Source: Anaerolineae bacterium (GTDB lineage: Bacteria; Chloroflexota; Anaerolineae; Aggregatilineales; Ch27). From it: DNA of 64,000 nt. The first letter of the stretch is position 1. The number at the start of each line of letters is the position of its first letter. Positions 34,285 to 42,496 of the stretch are shown here, one piece after another. A program made the translations under genes and the position numbers. Under the pieces are notes generated by a model, which did not search any database, had not been told where the DNA came from, and worked only from the letters and a program-made list of their open reading frames with translations. The DNA is taken from the NCBI GenBank assembly GCA_013178165.1, contig JABLXG010000015.1:1-64000 (forward strand), written 5' to 3'.

Positions 34285-36675
34285 ATGACGCAAAGGCAGC
34301 GATTGAACAGGTTTTGGCTACCGTTGATGGCGCTGGCGATTGTGGCGGTGCTGACCGCGTCCGTCGTGCTGGCGGACAATGTTCAGAACGATGTGGTTGC
34401 CGGCGGCAACGACACATTTACTCTTGGCAGCTCAACGAGCGTAAACTACAAAATCACTGCTAACAGTGGTGATGGGCAGGCGGGCTGCAATGCCGCAGAT
34501 ACCTCCCCTGCCACAGTAACCATCAACATCCCGCCAGGGGTCACGGCCACACCGGGCAGCCTGACGTTTACATCGTGTGGCAATTGGCAGTCAGTTGTTT
34601 TTACCGCAAGTGCCGTGGGTGACTACTCGATCACAGTCAGTGTAAGTGACAGCGGTCCTGGCACCTACAACACCAATCCCGCCACCTTCACCCTGCACGT
34701 CCTCCCACCACCCGACACCACCCCGCCCGTGATCACGCCCAGCGTCAGCGGCACATCAGGCAACAATGGCTGGTATAAAAGCGATGTGACGGTCAGCTGG
34801 ACTGTCTCCGATTCTGAATCGGCGATCTCGTCGTCCTCCGGCTGCGGCACAACCACCATCAACTACGATACCAGCGGCGTTACCCTGACCTGCACCGCGA
34901 CCAGCGCCGGCGGCACCAGCTCACAGTCGGTGACGATCAAACGTGACGCGACCCCACCAACCATTAGCGGGGCAGCAGCGCCTGCGCCTGTTGGTGGCTG
35001 GAACAACACGGACGTGACCGTATCGTTCACGTGTGGGGATGAAATGTCAGGTGTTGCCTCCTGTGGCCCGAACGTGACCCTGAGCGCTGAAGGTGCAGGG
35101 CAGTCTGTAACAGGCACGGCAGTTGATAACGCAGGTAACAGCGCCTCGGCTACCGTGTCCGGCATCAACATCGACAAGACCGCGCCGGTGATCACACCTA
35201 CAGTCAGCGGCACATCAGGCAACAATGGTTGGTACGTGAGCGATGTGGCGGTCAGCTGGGCATATGCCGATATTTCCCCCGTAACCGTTACTGGCTGCGA
35301 CTCAACAACCATCAGCGCCGATACAGCCGGCACGACCCTGACCTGCACCGCGACCAGCGCCGGCGGCACCAGCTCACAGTCGGTGACGATCAAACGTGAC
35401 GCGACCCCACCGACTATTACCGGGTCACGTTCACCTGTTGCGAACAGCTATGGGTGGAATAATGAGGACGTGACCGTATCGTTCACGTGTACCGACGCAA
35501 CATCAGGTCTTGCATCCTGCACGTCTGACACCACACTCAGCAGCGAAGGTGCAGGGCAGTTTGTTACCGGCAACGCGACTGACAATGCAGGTAACAGCGC
35601 CACCGCGACCGTGTCCGACATCAACATCGACAAGACCGCGCCGACCATTACCGGGTCACGTTCACCTGCTGCGAACAGCTACGGGTGGAACAATGAGGAC
35701 GTGACCGTATCGTTCACGTGTGGGGATAATCTGTCGGGTGTGGCCTCCTGCTCCGACCCGACCACAGTGAGCACCGAGGGCGAGAACCAGTCGGTGACCG
35801 GCAACGTGACCGACAAGGCTGGCAACAGCGCCACCGCGACCGTGTCCGACATCAACATCGACAAGACCGCGCCCTCGATTACCGCCTCCTATCCTGCACC
35901 CAACAGCAATGGCTGGTATAACACGAACGTCACCATCCACTTCGCGTGTGAGGATAGCCTGTCCGGCATTGTTTCCTGCCCCGCTGATATCACTCTTGGC
36001 GCGATCGAGGGGAGCAATCTCGGAGCATCAGGCACAGTGGCTGATAAGGCTGGTAACGGCGCCACCGCGACCGTGTCCGACATCAACATCGACAAGACCG
36101 CGCCTGTGGTCAGCGTAACCGGTGTTGTTGACGGCGCGACCTACACCCTCGGCTCTGTGCCGGTGGCGGGTTGCAGCACTGATGATGCGCTGTCCGGTGT
36201 AGCAACTCCGGCAAGCCTGGAGAGCAGCTATCCCGGTGGTGTGGGGACGTTCACCGCGACCTGCAGCGGGGCGCTGGATTACGCAGGCAACCCCGGCAGC
36301 GCCAGCGTCACCTACCGCGTGATCTACGACTGGAACGGCTTCTTCCGCCCGGTGGATAACCTGCCGGTCGTGAATCGGGTCAAGGCAGGCAGCGCTATCC
36401 CGATCAAATTCAGCCTTAGCGGGTATCAGGGCATGAGCATCTTCGCGGCGAGGTCTCCTGCTTCTGGAACCGTTCCTTGTGACTCGACAGCGCAGGTCGA
36501 CCTCGTGGAAGAAACAGTGACAGCTGGTGGTAGCAGCCTGAACTATGACCCACTCGCTGACCAGTATATCTACGTCTGGAAGACCGAACGGAGCTGGGGT
36601 GGTACCTGCCGGCAGCTTGTCGTCAGGCTGAATGACGGCACGGAGCACAGGGCCAACTTCAACTTCACCCGTTAA
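34285..36675 (+). CDS. Secreted repeat protein with Ig-like units and a C-terminal PxKF domain
   Basis: 796 aa from ATG 34285 (GGAGGGAC ribosome site). A signal peptide spans residues 1-~30. A calx-beta/Ig-like N-domain is followed by seven units that each start D(T/A/K)T.P.I and run about 80 residues, with NGWY/GWNN..DVTVSF.C and GNSATATVSDINIDK phrases. The C-terminal ~130 residues contain NGFFRPVDNLPVVN and GSAIPIKFSLSG, the PxKF domain common at the ends of bacterial surface proteins. Paired cysteines in most units suggest disulfides outside the cell. DNA copies of adjacent units are nearly identical over tens of bases, so the repeat number may vary. Confidence 0.85.
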   Translation: MTQRQRLNRFWLPLMALAIVAVLTASVVLADNVQNDVVAGGNDTFTLGSSTSVNYKITANSGDGQAGCNAADTSPATVTINIPPGVTATPGSLTFTSCGNWQSVVFTASAVGDYSITVSVSDSGPGTYNTNPATFTLHVLPPPDTTPPVITPSVSGTSGNNGWYKSDVTVSWTVSDSESAISSSSGCGTTTINYDTSGVTLTCTATSAGGTSSQSVTIKRDATPPTISGAAAPAPVGGWNNTDVTVSFTCGDEMSGVASCGPNVTLSAEGAGQSVTGTAVDNAGNSASATVSGINIDKTAPVITPTVSGTSGNNGWYVSDVAVSWAYADISPVTVTGCDSTTISADTAGTTLTCTATSAGGTSSQSVTIKRDATPPTITGSRSPVANSYGWNNEDVTVSFTCTDATSGLASCTSDTTLSSEGAGQFVTGNATDNAGNSATATVSDINIDKTAPTITGSRSPAANSYGWNNEDVTVSFTCGDNLSGVASCSDPTTVSTEGENQSVTGNVTDKAGNSATATVSDINIDKTAPSITASYPAPNSNGWYNTNVTIHFACEDSLSGIVSCPADITLGAIEGSNLGASGTVADKAGNGATATVSDINIDKTAPVVSVTGVVDGATYTLGSVPVAGCSTDDALSGVATPASLESSYPGGVGTFTATCSGALDYAGNPGSASVTYRVIYDWNGFFRPVDNLPVVNRVKAGSAIPIKFSLSGYQGMSIFAARSPASGTVPCDSTAQVDLVEETVTAGGSSLNYDPLADQYIYVWKTERSWGGTCRQLVVRLNDGTEHRANFNFTR

Positions 36676-36708
36676 CCGCTCCGACACGCCTCAAAGAGAC
36701 CAATCACA

Positions 36709-36740
36709 GGGGCCAGCCTGCAGGGGCTGGCCCCCTTTGT
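36709..36740 (+). terminator. Intrinsic terminator of the PxKF gene
   Basis: GGGGCCAGCC (36709-36718) pairs perfectly with GGCTGGCCCC (36725-36734), followed by CTTTGTT. It lies 33 bp after the stop and separates this gene from the phage-like module. Confidence 0.8.
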
Positions 36741-36897
36741 TGCGGGGGCCAGCGCCGCACCCCTACCCGACCTCTTTTTTCACAACCCGGCCACATCCGT
36801 TCGCACTCCGGCCAATTCCGTCGCCCACGCCTTAGAACATACGTGCTACCCTGAAAGCAACACGGAGCCGATCCGGAGCGCAAGGAGGGCCGCGTTG

Positions 36898-38790
36898 ATG
36901 AGTCACACCGCCAGCACCGCCGCCGTCAAGGCGATCGACGGGGATCGCATCGGCGGCTACCTGATCGTCTGGGGCGACTCCGCCCATCCCGACCTGCACG
37001 GCGAATACTTCACGCCGGAGACCGACCTGGCGCTGGACTGGTACCCGCGCCGCCCGGTGCTCTACCAGCACGGGCTGGATGGCGCGGTCGGGCCGGCGCT
37101 GGTCGGGGTCATCGACACCCTGCGCGCTGATACAACCGGGCTGTGGGCAGAAGCGCAGCTTGCGCCGCGCCGGGAAGGGCTGGGCGAGGCCCTCCGCGCC
37201 CTGATTGCGCGCGGAATTCTGGCCTGGAGCAGCGGCAGCCTGCCCCACCTGGTCGAAGTCGCTGCCGATGGGCGTATCCTGCGCTGGCCCATCGTCGAGG
37301 GCAGCCTGACTCCGACGCCCGCCGAGCCGCGCCGCACCTCCGTGCGGGCGATCAAGGACGCCTACGCGGCCCTGGGCCTCAGCCTGGAGCGGCTGACGCC
37401 CGGCGGCGCGTCCCCTGATCCCCGTGCTGACCTGACCCTGACTCGAAAGGAGCATCCTCCTGTGAACCGCGAGATGAAGACTCACGAGGATATTCTGGCG
37501 GCGGTCAATGCCGCTCTTGATGAGCGGGCCGCTCTGAACGAGCGGGCCGCTCAGGACGATCCGCCCGCCGAGCGCCGCGCACTCAAGCGCCTGCCGACCG
37601 GCGATCCGGTGGAGGCGGCCAAAGCCCTGGCTGCGATCGAGGTCGGCAGCCCTTACGATGGCCTGAGCGCGCTGGACATGGCGCACGGCTACGTCATGCT
37701 GCGGGCGGTCAAAGGGTTCCGCGGGGTTTCCGAGCGTTATGCCAACGCTCTGGCCTACAAGGTACGCCGGGCCGGGCTGAGCGCGATCAAAGCCGACGAG
37801 CTGAGCTATAGCACGCAGTCCGGCTACGGCGACGAATGGGTGCCCGACCTGTGGAGCGCCGAGTTATGGCGGCAGGCTCGCCTGGACAACGTGATCCTGC
37901 CCCTGCTGCGGGCGGTGGAGATGCCCTCCAACCCCTACGAACTGCCGATCGAAGGCGCAGACCCGACCGTCTACTACGTGCCGGAGACGACCGACGAGGC
38001 CGAGCTGGTGCTGGGCAGCGGTAACCCGATCCCGGATAGCAAGATCGGCTCCGCCAAGGTCACCCTGGCGGCGAAGAAGCTGGCCCTGCGCGTCGGCTTC
38101 AGCGCGGAACTGGCGGAGGATAGCCTGGTGCCCGTGCTGAGCATGTACCGCGAGCAGGCCATGCGTGCCCTGGCCGCCGCTATCGACAGTGTGATCCTCA
38201 ACGGCGACACGACCACCGCCGCCACTGGCAACATCAACAGCGATAACGCCGCGCCGCCCGCCGGAGCTACCTACCTGGCCTTTGACGGCCTGCGTAAGCT
38301 GCCGCTGGTGACGACCACGGCCAACGCTATCAGCGCCGGGGGCGATCCTACCCTGGCCCTGCTGCGCCAGGCACGCTTCAGCATGGCCCACCGCTACAGC
38401 GTCAATCCGCGTCACCTGGCCTGGATCGTCGACGGTGGGACATACGCCAAACTGCTGGGCCTGAGCGAGTTCCTGACGATGGACAAGGCCGGGCCGGGAG
38501 CTACCGCCCTGACCGGCCAGATCGGCTTTGTGGATGGGATTCCGGTGCTGGTCTCGGCGGAAATGCCGCTGACCATGGCCGACGGCAAGGTGGACACGAC
38601 CGGCAACAGCAAGGGTCAGGCGCTGTGCGTCTACCGTCCCGGCTGGATCGTGGGCTACCGCCGCCGGATCGCCGCCTCGGTGGACTACCTGCCGTACTAT
38701 GACGCCTACCAGATGACGGCCACCGTCCGGCTGGGGCTGGCCCGGCTGGATAACGACGTCGCCGCCGTGCTCTACAACATCACGGTTTAG
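36898..38790 (+). CDS. Prohead protease fused to HK97-type major capsid protein
   Basis: 630 aa from ATG 36898, with AGGAGG 10 bp upstream (TTG 36895 is possible). Residues 1-~155 are an S78-type prohead protease: YLIVWGD..HPDLHGEYFT, catalytic His58 in LYQHG, probable nucleophile Ser112 in LAWSSGSLPH, then WPIVEGSLTPTPAEPR. Residues ~185-260 are a charged scaffold-like (delta) segment. Residues ~265-630 match an HK97-fold capsid: YSTQSGYGDEWVPDLWS, PIEGADPTVYYVPE, AKKLALRVGFSAELAEDS, and a C-terminal GYRRRIAASVDYLPYYDAYQ. Fusion of the two is uncommon but known in some tailed phages. No portal or terminase precedes it. Base composition resembles the host. Confidence 0.85.
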   Translation: MSHTASTAAVKAIDGDRIGGYLIVWGDSAHPDLHGEYFTPETDLALDWYPRRPVLYQHGLDGAVGPALVGVIDTLRADTTGLWAEAQLAPRREGLGEALRALIARGILAWSSGSLPHLVEVAADGRILRWPIVEGSLTPTPAEPRRTSVRAIKDAYAALGLSLERLTPGGASPDPRADLTLTRKEHPPVNREMKTHEDILAAVNAALDERAALNERAAQDDPPAERRALKRLPTGDPVEAAKALAAIEVGSPYDGLSALDMAHGYVMLRAVKGFRGVSERYANALAYKVRRAGLSAIKADELSYSTQSGYGDEWVPDLWSAELWRQARLDNVILPLLRAVEMPSNPYELPIEGADPTVYYVPETTDEAELVLGSGNPIPDSKIGSAKVTLAAKKLALRVGFSAELAEDSLVPVLSMYREQAMRALAAAIDSVILNGDTTTAATGNINSDNAAPPAGATYLAFDGLRKLPLVTTTANAISAGGDPTLALLRQARFSMAHRYSVNPRHLAWIVDGGTYAKLLGLSEFLTMDKAGPGATALTGQIGFVDGIPVLVSAEMPLTMADGKVDTTGNSKGQALCVYRPGWIVGYRRRIAASVDYLPYYDAYQMTATVRLGLARLDNDVAAVLYNITV

Positions 38791-38809
38791 GCGTCCGGCT
38801 TAACCACCA

Positions 38810-38877
38810 TAACGCGGCGGGCGCCAGTTTGCTGCGCTCCTGCCGGATTGACCACCGCTGGTTGCTCGCCGCGTTTT
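38810..38877 (+). repeat. Long-loop inverted repeat between capsid and connector genes
   Basis: AACGCGGCGGGC (left arm, starting near 38810) pairs with GCTCGCCGCGTT (ending near 38876) with one mismatch. The stem may extend inward through CCAG/CTGG. A T-run (GTTTTCC) follows. It may attenuate transcription so that capsid is made in excess of connector and tail proteins. Confidence 0.5.
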
Positions 38878-38943
38878 CCTGATCGCCCGGCTACCTGTCA
38901 CTTGCTGCTGCCCCTGTCTCTATCCTGACCGGAGGAGAACCTC

Positions 38944-39768
38944 ATGATCACCTACGCCACCCTGACCCAGTTCCGGGCGCGGCTGGGCCTGCCCGCCGGG
39001 GACGCCGAAACGGATGCCCGGCTGCTCGTCGCCCTGCGCCAGGCCACCGCCCAGATCGATCGCTTCACCGCCCGCCGCTTCGCCCCGGTCGTCCAGACCC
39101 GGCGCTACGCCTTTCACGATCCGTACAGCCTGCGCCTGGACCTTGACCTGCTGGAGTTGCTGGCAATCACCAACGGCGACGGGCAGGCCATCCCGCCGGA
39201 AGCGGCCCTGCTCCTGCCGGAAGGCGACGGTCCCAGGCACGCCATCCTGCTCCAGCCAGCGGCGGGGGTGTGGTTTGTGCCGGGGGAGAACCCGGCGGCG
39301 GCCATCGCCGTGCGTGGCATCTGGGGAACGCATGACGCCTGGTCAGAAGCCTGGCGCAGCTCCGGGGATGCCCTGGCCGCCGCGGTAGAGGCAGACACAG
39401 GCCAGATCGCGGTCGGCGACGCGGATGGCGCCGACGCGGCGGGCGTATCGCCGCGCTTCCAGGCCGGGCAACTCCTGCGCCTGGGTGACGAATACCTGCA
39501 CGTCACCGCCGTCGACGTAACGACGGACACGCTGAGCGTCATCCGGGGCGTGCGCGGCACGACCGCCGCCAGCCATGCCGCGGGCGCGTCACTGGCGATC
39601 TATCTGCCGCCGGAGGACGTGACGGCGCTGTGTCTGCGCTGGGCGGCCTGGCTCTACCAGCAGGCTGACGCCGCTATCGGGGCCGGGGCGGACTGGCTCT
39701 ACCCGCCTGACCTGCCCGACGATCTGCACCGCCTGGCCGCGCCGCTGCGCTACGTCCGCGTGGCCTGA
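38944..39768 (+). CDS. Phage head-tail connector (gp6-like) protein
   Basis: 274 aa with a strong GGAGGAG ribosome site. The N-terminal ~110 residues (ATLTQFRARLGLP..., VALRQATAQIDRFTARRFAPV) look like the helical gp6/adaptor fold that closes the capsid portal ring. The middle (~125-215) contains LLRLGDEYLHVTAV and LSVIRGVRGTTAASHAAG, phrases seen in phage structural proteins. The C-terminus returns to helices (EDVTALCLRWAAWLYQQADA). It is about twice the length of simple gp6 adaptors, so a domain has been inserted. Position directly after the capsid gene supports the call. Confidence 0.7.
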   Translation: MITYATLTQFRARLGLPAGDAETDARLLVALRQATAQIDRFTARRFAPVVQTRRYAFHDPYSLRLDLDLLELLAITNGDGQAIPPEAALLLPEGDGPRHAILLQPAAGVWFVPGENPAAAIAVRGIWGTHDAWSEAWRSSGDALAAAVEADTGQIAVGDADGADAAGVSPRFQAGQLLRLGDEYLHVTAVDVTTDTLSVIRGVRGTTAASHAAGASLAIYLPPEDVTALCLRWAAWLYQQADAAIGAGADWLYPPDLPDDLHRLAAPLRYVRVA

Positions 39769-39842
39769 GCGACTTCAGCCCTTTTTCCCCCGGCCCCTTT
39801 CCTCTCTCCATTAGCCGATGGGGAATGGGTGAAGCAGGAGGC

Positions 39843-41390
39843 ATGATGAGCGTGCTCTATCACATCCAGGTGGACTGGGACGACGACGGTGACTTTGACC
39901 GGCCCGACGAGACGCTTGACCGGGACGTGATCGGTGCGGAATGGGCGCTGGGCCTCGATGCGCCGGACGACTGCCTGGCCGCGCCCTCGCGGGCGACGAT
40001 CACGGTGCGCGATCCGGGCGGGCGCTACCGCCCGGAGAACATCGCCGGACCGCTCTATGGCGCGCTTGTTCCGCGCAAGAAGGTCGTCATCAGCAGCAGT
40101 GCAAGCGGCGTGACGCGGGCGCACTTCACCGGTTGGATCGAGACTATCGCACCGGGACGTGACCGCACTACCGCGATCGCCTGCTCTGGCGTGGAGGATC
40201 TGCTGCACCGCGCCGAGGTCTTCCTCCCGCCGGCAACCGATTGCAGCGCCGACGGGCTGATTGCCGCTGTACTGGAACAGGTTGACCATCCCCCGGCTTT
40301 GCTCGGCTACTGGCGGCTGGGGCTGGCCCGGCTGGGCGTCGATACACGCCTGCCCGACCTGACGACCGGCGCTGACCTGGAGCCAGGCCGCACAATCTTC
40401 CCGTACACAGGCGATTCCTGGGCCGCTGGCCTGAACGCCTGGGAAGTGATCCGGGCAGCGGTCGAGGCGGAGCGCGGGCTGTGTTTCGTCAGCCGCGAAG
40501 GGCGGCTGATCTTCTGGAACCGCCACCACCTGGTGGGGCCGGTCACGCCTGTCCTGACACTTGGCAGGCGGGAGGCGGCTTTCACGTCGCCGGTGGCCGG
40601 GGCGCGGATGATCAACCGGGCGGAGGTTACCTGCCACCCGCGCGAGGTCGGCGGCAGCCCAGAGACGCTGTGGACGCTGTGCGCCCCGCTGCGGCTGCCG
40701 CCGGGCGAAGCGCGGACGATCCGCGCCCGCTACGCTGATGAGGTCGGCGCACCGCTCGGCGCGCTGTCGCTGCTTGCGCCTGTCGCGGGGACGGATTACA
40801 GCGCCAACGACCAGCGCGACGGCTCCGGCCAGGATTGCACCGCCGCCGTGACCGTCGCGGTGGAAGCCGGGGCAGGTAGCGCCCGCCTGACCTTTTACAA
40901 CAGCCATCCAGCGGCGGTTTACGTGCTGCCGGGGGCGCGCCTGCGCGGGATCGCCATCCGCGACCGGGGCCGGATCACCGCCGCTGCTGAGGACGGGGCC
41001 AGCATCCTGCGCTACGGGCGGCGTGTCCGGCGGTTGGACCTGCCGCTGCTCGGCCAGCCTGACGCGGCGGCCAGCCTCGCCCGCCATCTGGTCAACGAAG
41101 GGAGCGCCCCGCGTGGTCTGGTCGCGACAGTGACGGTGCACGGGGAGACTAACGCTGCCCTGCTGGACGCCATCCTGGGCCTGACCATCGGCGACGCCAT
41201 CCGCCTGGCCGATCCGGGGAACGGCCACGACGGCCTGTACCATATCGTTGGAGAGTGCCATACGCTTTCCGGCGGAGGGGCACACCACGCCGTCACCTGG
41301 ACGCTGCGCCCGGTCTCCCCGCTGGTCTACTGGCGACTGGGTATGCCGGGCGCGGGTGAGCTGGGAGAGGCTACGCGGGTGATCTACTAG
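39843..41390 (+). CDS. Phage tail-like structural protein
   Basis: 515 aa from ATG 39843 (GCAGGAGG). It starts LYHIQVDWDDDGDFD, an Asp-rich start I associate with phage tail proteins. The motifs ATITVRDPGGRYRPEN and GWIETIAPG resemble the hub or distal-tail fold found in siphovirus tail tips. No catalytic motif is evident. It lies 74 bp after the connector gene on the same strand and closes the phage-like module; the next gene is a metabolic oxidoreductase with its own promoter. A tail-tip or baseplate role is inferred from these patterns and context. Confidence 0.6.
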   Translation: MMSVLYHIQVDWDDDGDFDRPDETLDRDVIGAEWALGLDAPDDCLAAPSRATITVRDPGGRYRPENIAGPLYGALVPRKKVVISSSASGVTRAHFTGWIETIAPGRDRTTAIACSGVEDLLHRAEVFLPPATDCSADGLIAAVLEQVDHPPALLGYWRLGLARLGVDTRLPDLTTGADLEPGRTIFPYTGDSWAAGLNAWEVIRAAVEAERGLCFVSREGRLIFWNRHHLVGPVTPVLTLGRREAAFTSPVAGARMINRAEVTCHPREVGGSPETLWTLCAPLRLPPGEARTIRARYADEVGAPLGALSLLAPVAGTDYSANDQRDGSGQDCTAAVTVAVEAGAGSARLTFYNSHPAAVYVLPGARLRGIAIRDRGRITAAAEDGASILRYGRRVRRLDLPLLGQPDAAASLARHLVNEGSAPRGLVATVTVHGETNAALLDAILGLTIGDAIRLADPGNGHDGLYHIVGECHTLSGGGAHHAVTWTLRPVSPLVYWRLGMPGAGELGEATRVIY

Positions 41391-41477
41391 CGGACGGGCG
41401 TCAACCCGGAGGCCACGGCAGAGCTGATGTACAATCAACCCTGCCCGGCAGGAGCTGACCGCAGGAGGATCGCTGCC

Positions 41478-42485
41478 ATGAAGACCATCCGCTGGGGGAT
41501 CATCGGCGTCGGGAATGTGTGCGAGGTCAAGAGCGGCCCTGCCCTGCAGAAGGCCGACCACTCGGCGCTGGTTGCCGTCATGCGCCGCACCGCTCACCTG
41601 GCGGAGGACTACGCCCGGCGGCACGGTGTTCCGCGCTGGACGGACGAGGCCAACGCCCTGATCCACGATCCAGAAGTGGACGCGGTTTACATCGCGACTC
41701 CGCCAGACACACATCTCTCCTACACCCTGCAGGTGGCTGCGGCGGGCAAGCCGGTCTACGTGGAGAAGCCGATGGCCCGCACCTATGAGGAATGCCAGGC
41801 GATGATCCGCGCCTGCCAGGACGCTGGCGTGCCGCTTTTTGTGGCCTACTACCGCCGCGCTTTGCCGCGCTTCGCCAAAGCTCGTGAGCTGATTGCCGCC
41901 GGAGCGCTGGGCGAGGTGCGCGCTGTCCATGTGACCATGCACCAGCCACCCCCCGCCGACCTGGACCAAGCCCGGCTGCCCTGGCGCTTCCTCCCGAACG
42001 TCGCCGGGGGCGGGCTGTTCGTCGATTTAGGCTCACACGTGCTGGACTGGCTGGACTACGCCCTGGGGCCGATCGTGGCTGCGCGCGGGCTGGCCGCCAA
42101 CCAGGCCGGGCTATACCCTGCCGAGGACATCGTCACCGCGACATGGCGGCATGACTCCGGCGTGCAGGGTACGGGGGTGTGGTGTTTCACCGCCGACCGC
42201 CGCCAGGACGAAATCCTGATCATCGGCAGCCGGGGTCGACTGGCCTTCCCCTGCTTCCGCGACGACCCGCTGTTGCTGACCACGCCGGAGGGCACGACCG
42301 CGTTGCCGATCCCCAACCCGCCGCACATCCAGCAGCCGCTGATCCAGACCATCGTCGACGCCCTCAACGGGCAAGGGACGTGCCCCAGCACCGGCGAGAG
42401 CGCCGCCCGCACCAGCCGCATCATCGACGAGATTCTGGCCGACTGGCGGCAACAGACCGGCGTGACGTTTCTACTCCTCTCCTGA
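41478..42485 (+). CDS. Gfo/Idh/MocA-family oxidoreductase
   Basis: 335 aa from ATG 41478 (CAGGAGGAT), with TACAAT at 41430-41435. The Rossmann motif GIIGVGNVCEVKSGP is near residues 7-21. VYVEKPMAR near residue 97 carries the catalytic Lys. GGGLFVDLGSHVLDWLDY includes the conserved GxHxxD-type active-site region. An NAD(P)-dependent sugar dehydrogenase is expected. It runs toward the GH94 phosphorylase gene and ends 11 bp from that gene's stop. Divergence from the first Gfo/Idh copy (2305) is high, so they likely use different substrates. Confidence 0.88.
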   Translation: MKTIRWGIIGVGNVCEVKSGPALQKADHSALVAVMRRTAHLAEDYARRHGVPRWTDEANALIHDPEVDAVYIATPPDTHLSYTLQVAAAGKPVYVEKPMARTYEECQAMIRACQDAGVPLFVAYYRRALPRFAKARELIAAGALGEVRAVHVTMHQPPPADLDQARLPWRFLPNVAGGGLFVDLGSHVLDWLDYALGPIVAARGLAANQAGLYPAEDIVTATWRHDSGVQGTGVWCFTADRRQDEILIIGSRGRLAFPCFRDDPLLLTTPEGTTALPIPNPPHIQQPLIQTIVDALNGQGTCPSTGESAARTSRIIDEILADWRQQTGVTFLLLS

Positions 42486-42496
42486 GTGGAGCCGCC

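Noticed and set aside
36898-38790. Encapsulin nanocompartment shell
   Set aside because: The protein has a prohead protease domain and is followed by connector and tail-like genes, and no cargo gene is adjacent. A phage capsid origin explains it better, though domestication remains possible.
39750-41969. 739-codon minus-strand open frame across the tail-like gene and Gfo/Idh gene
   Set aside because: It spans two convincing plus-strand genes and the gap between them. Its composition is typical of antisense frames in high-GC DNA.
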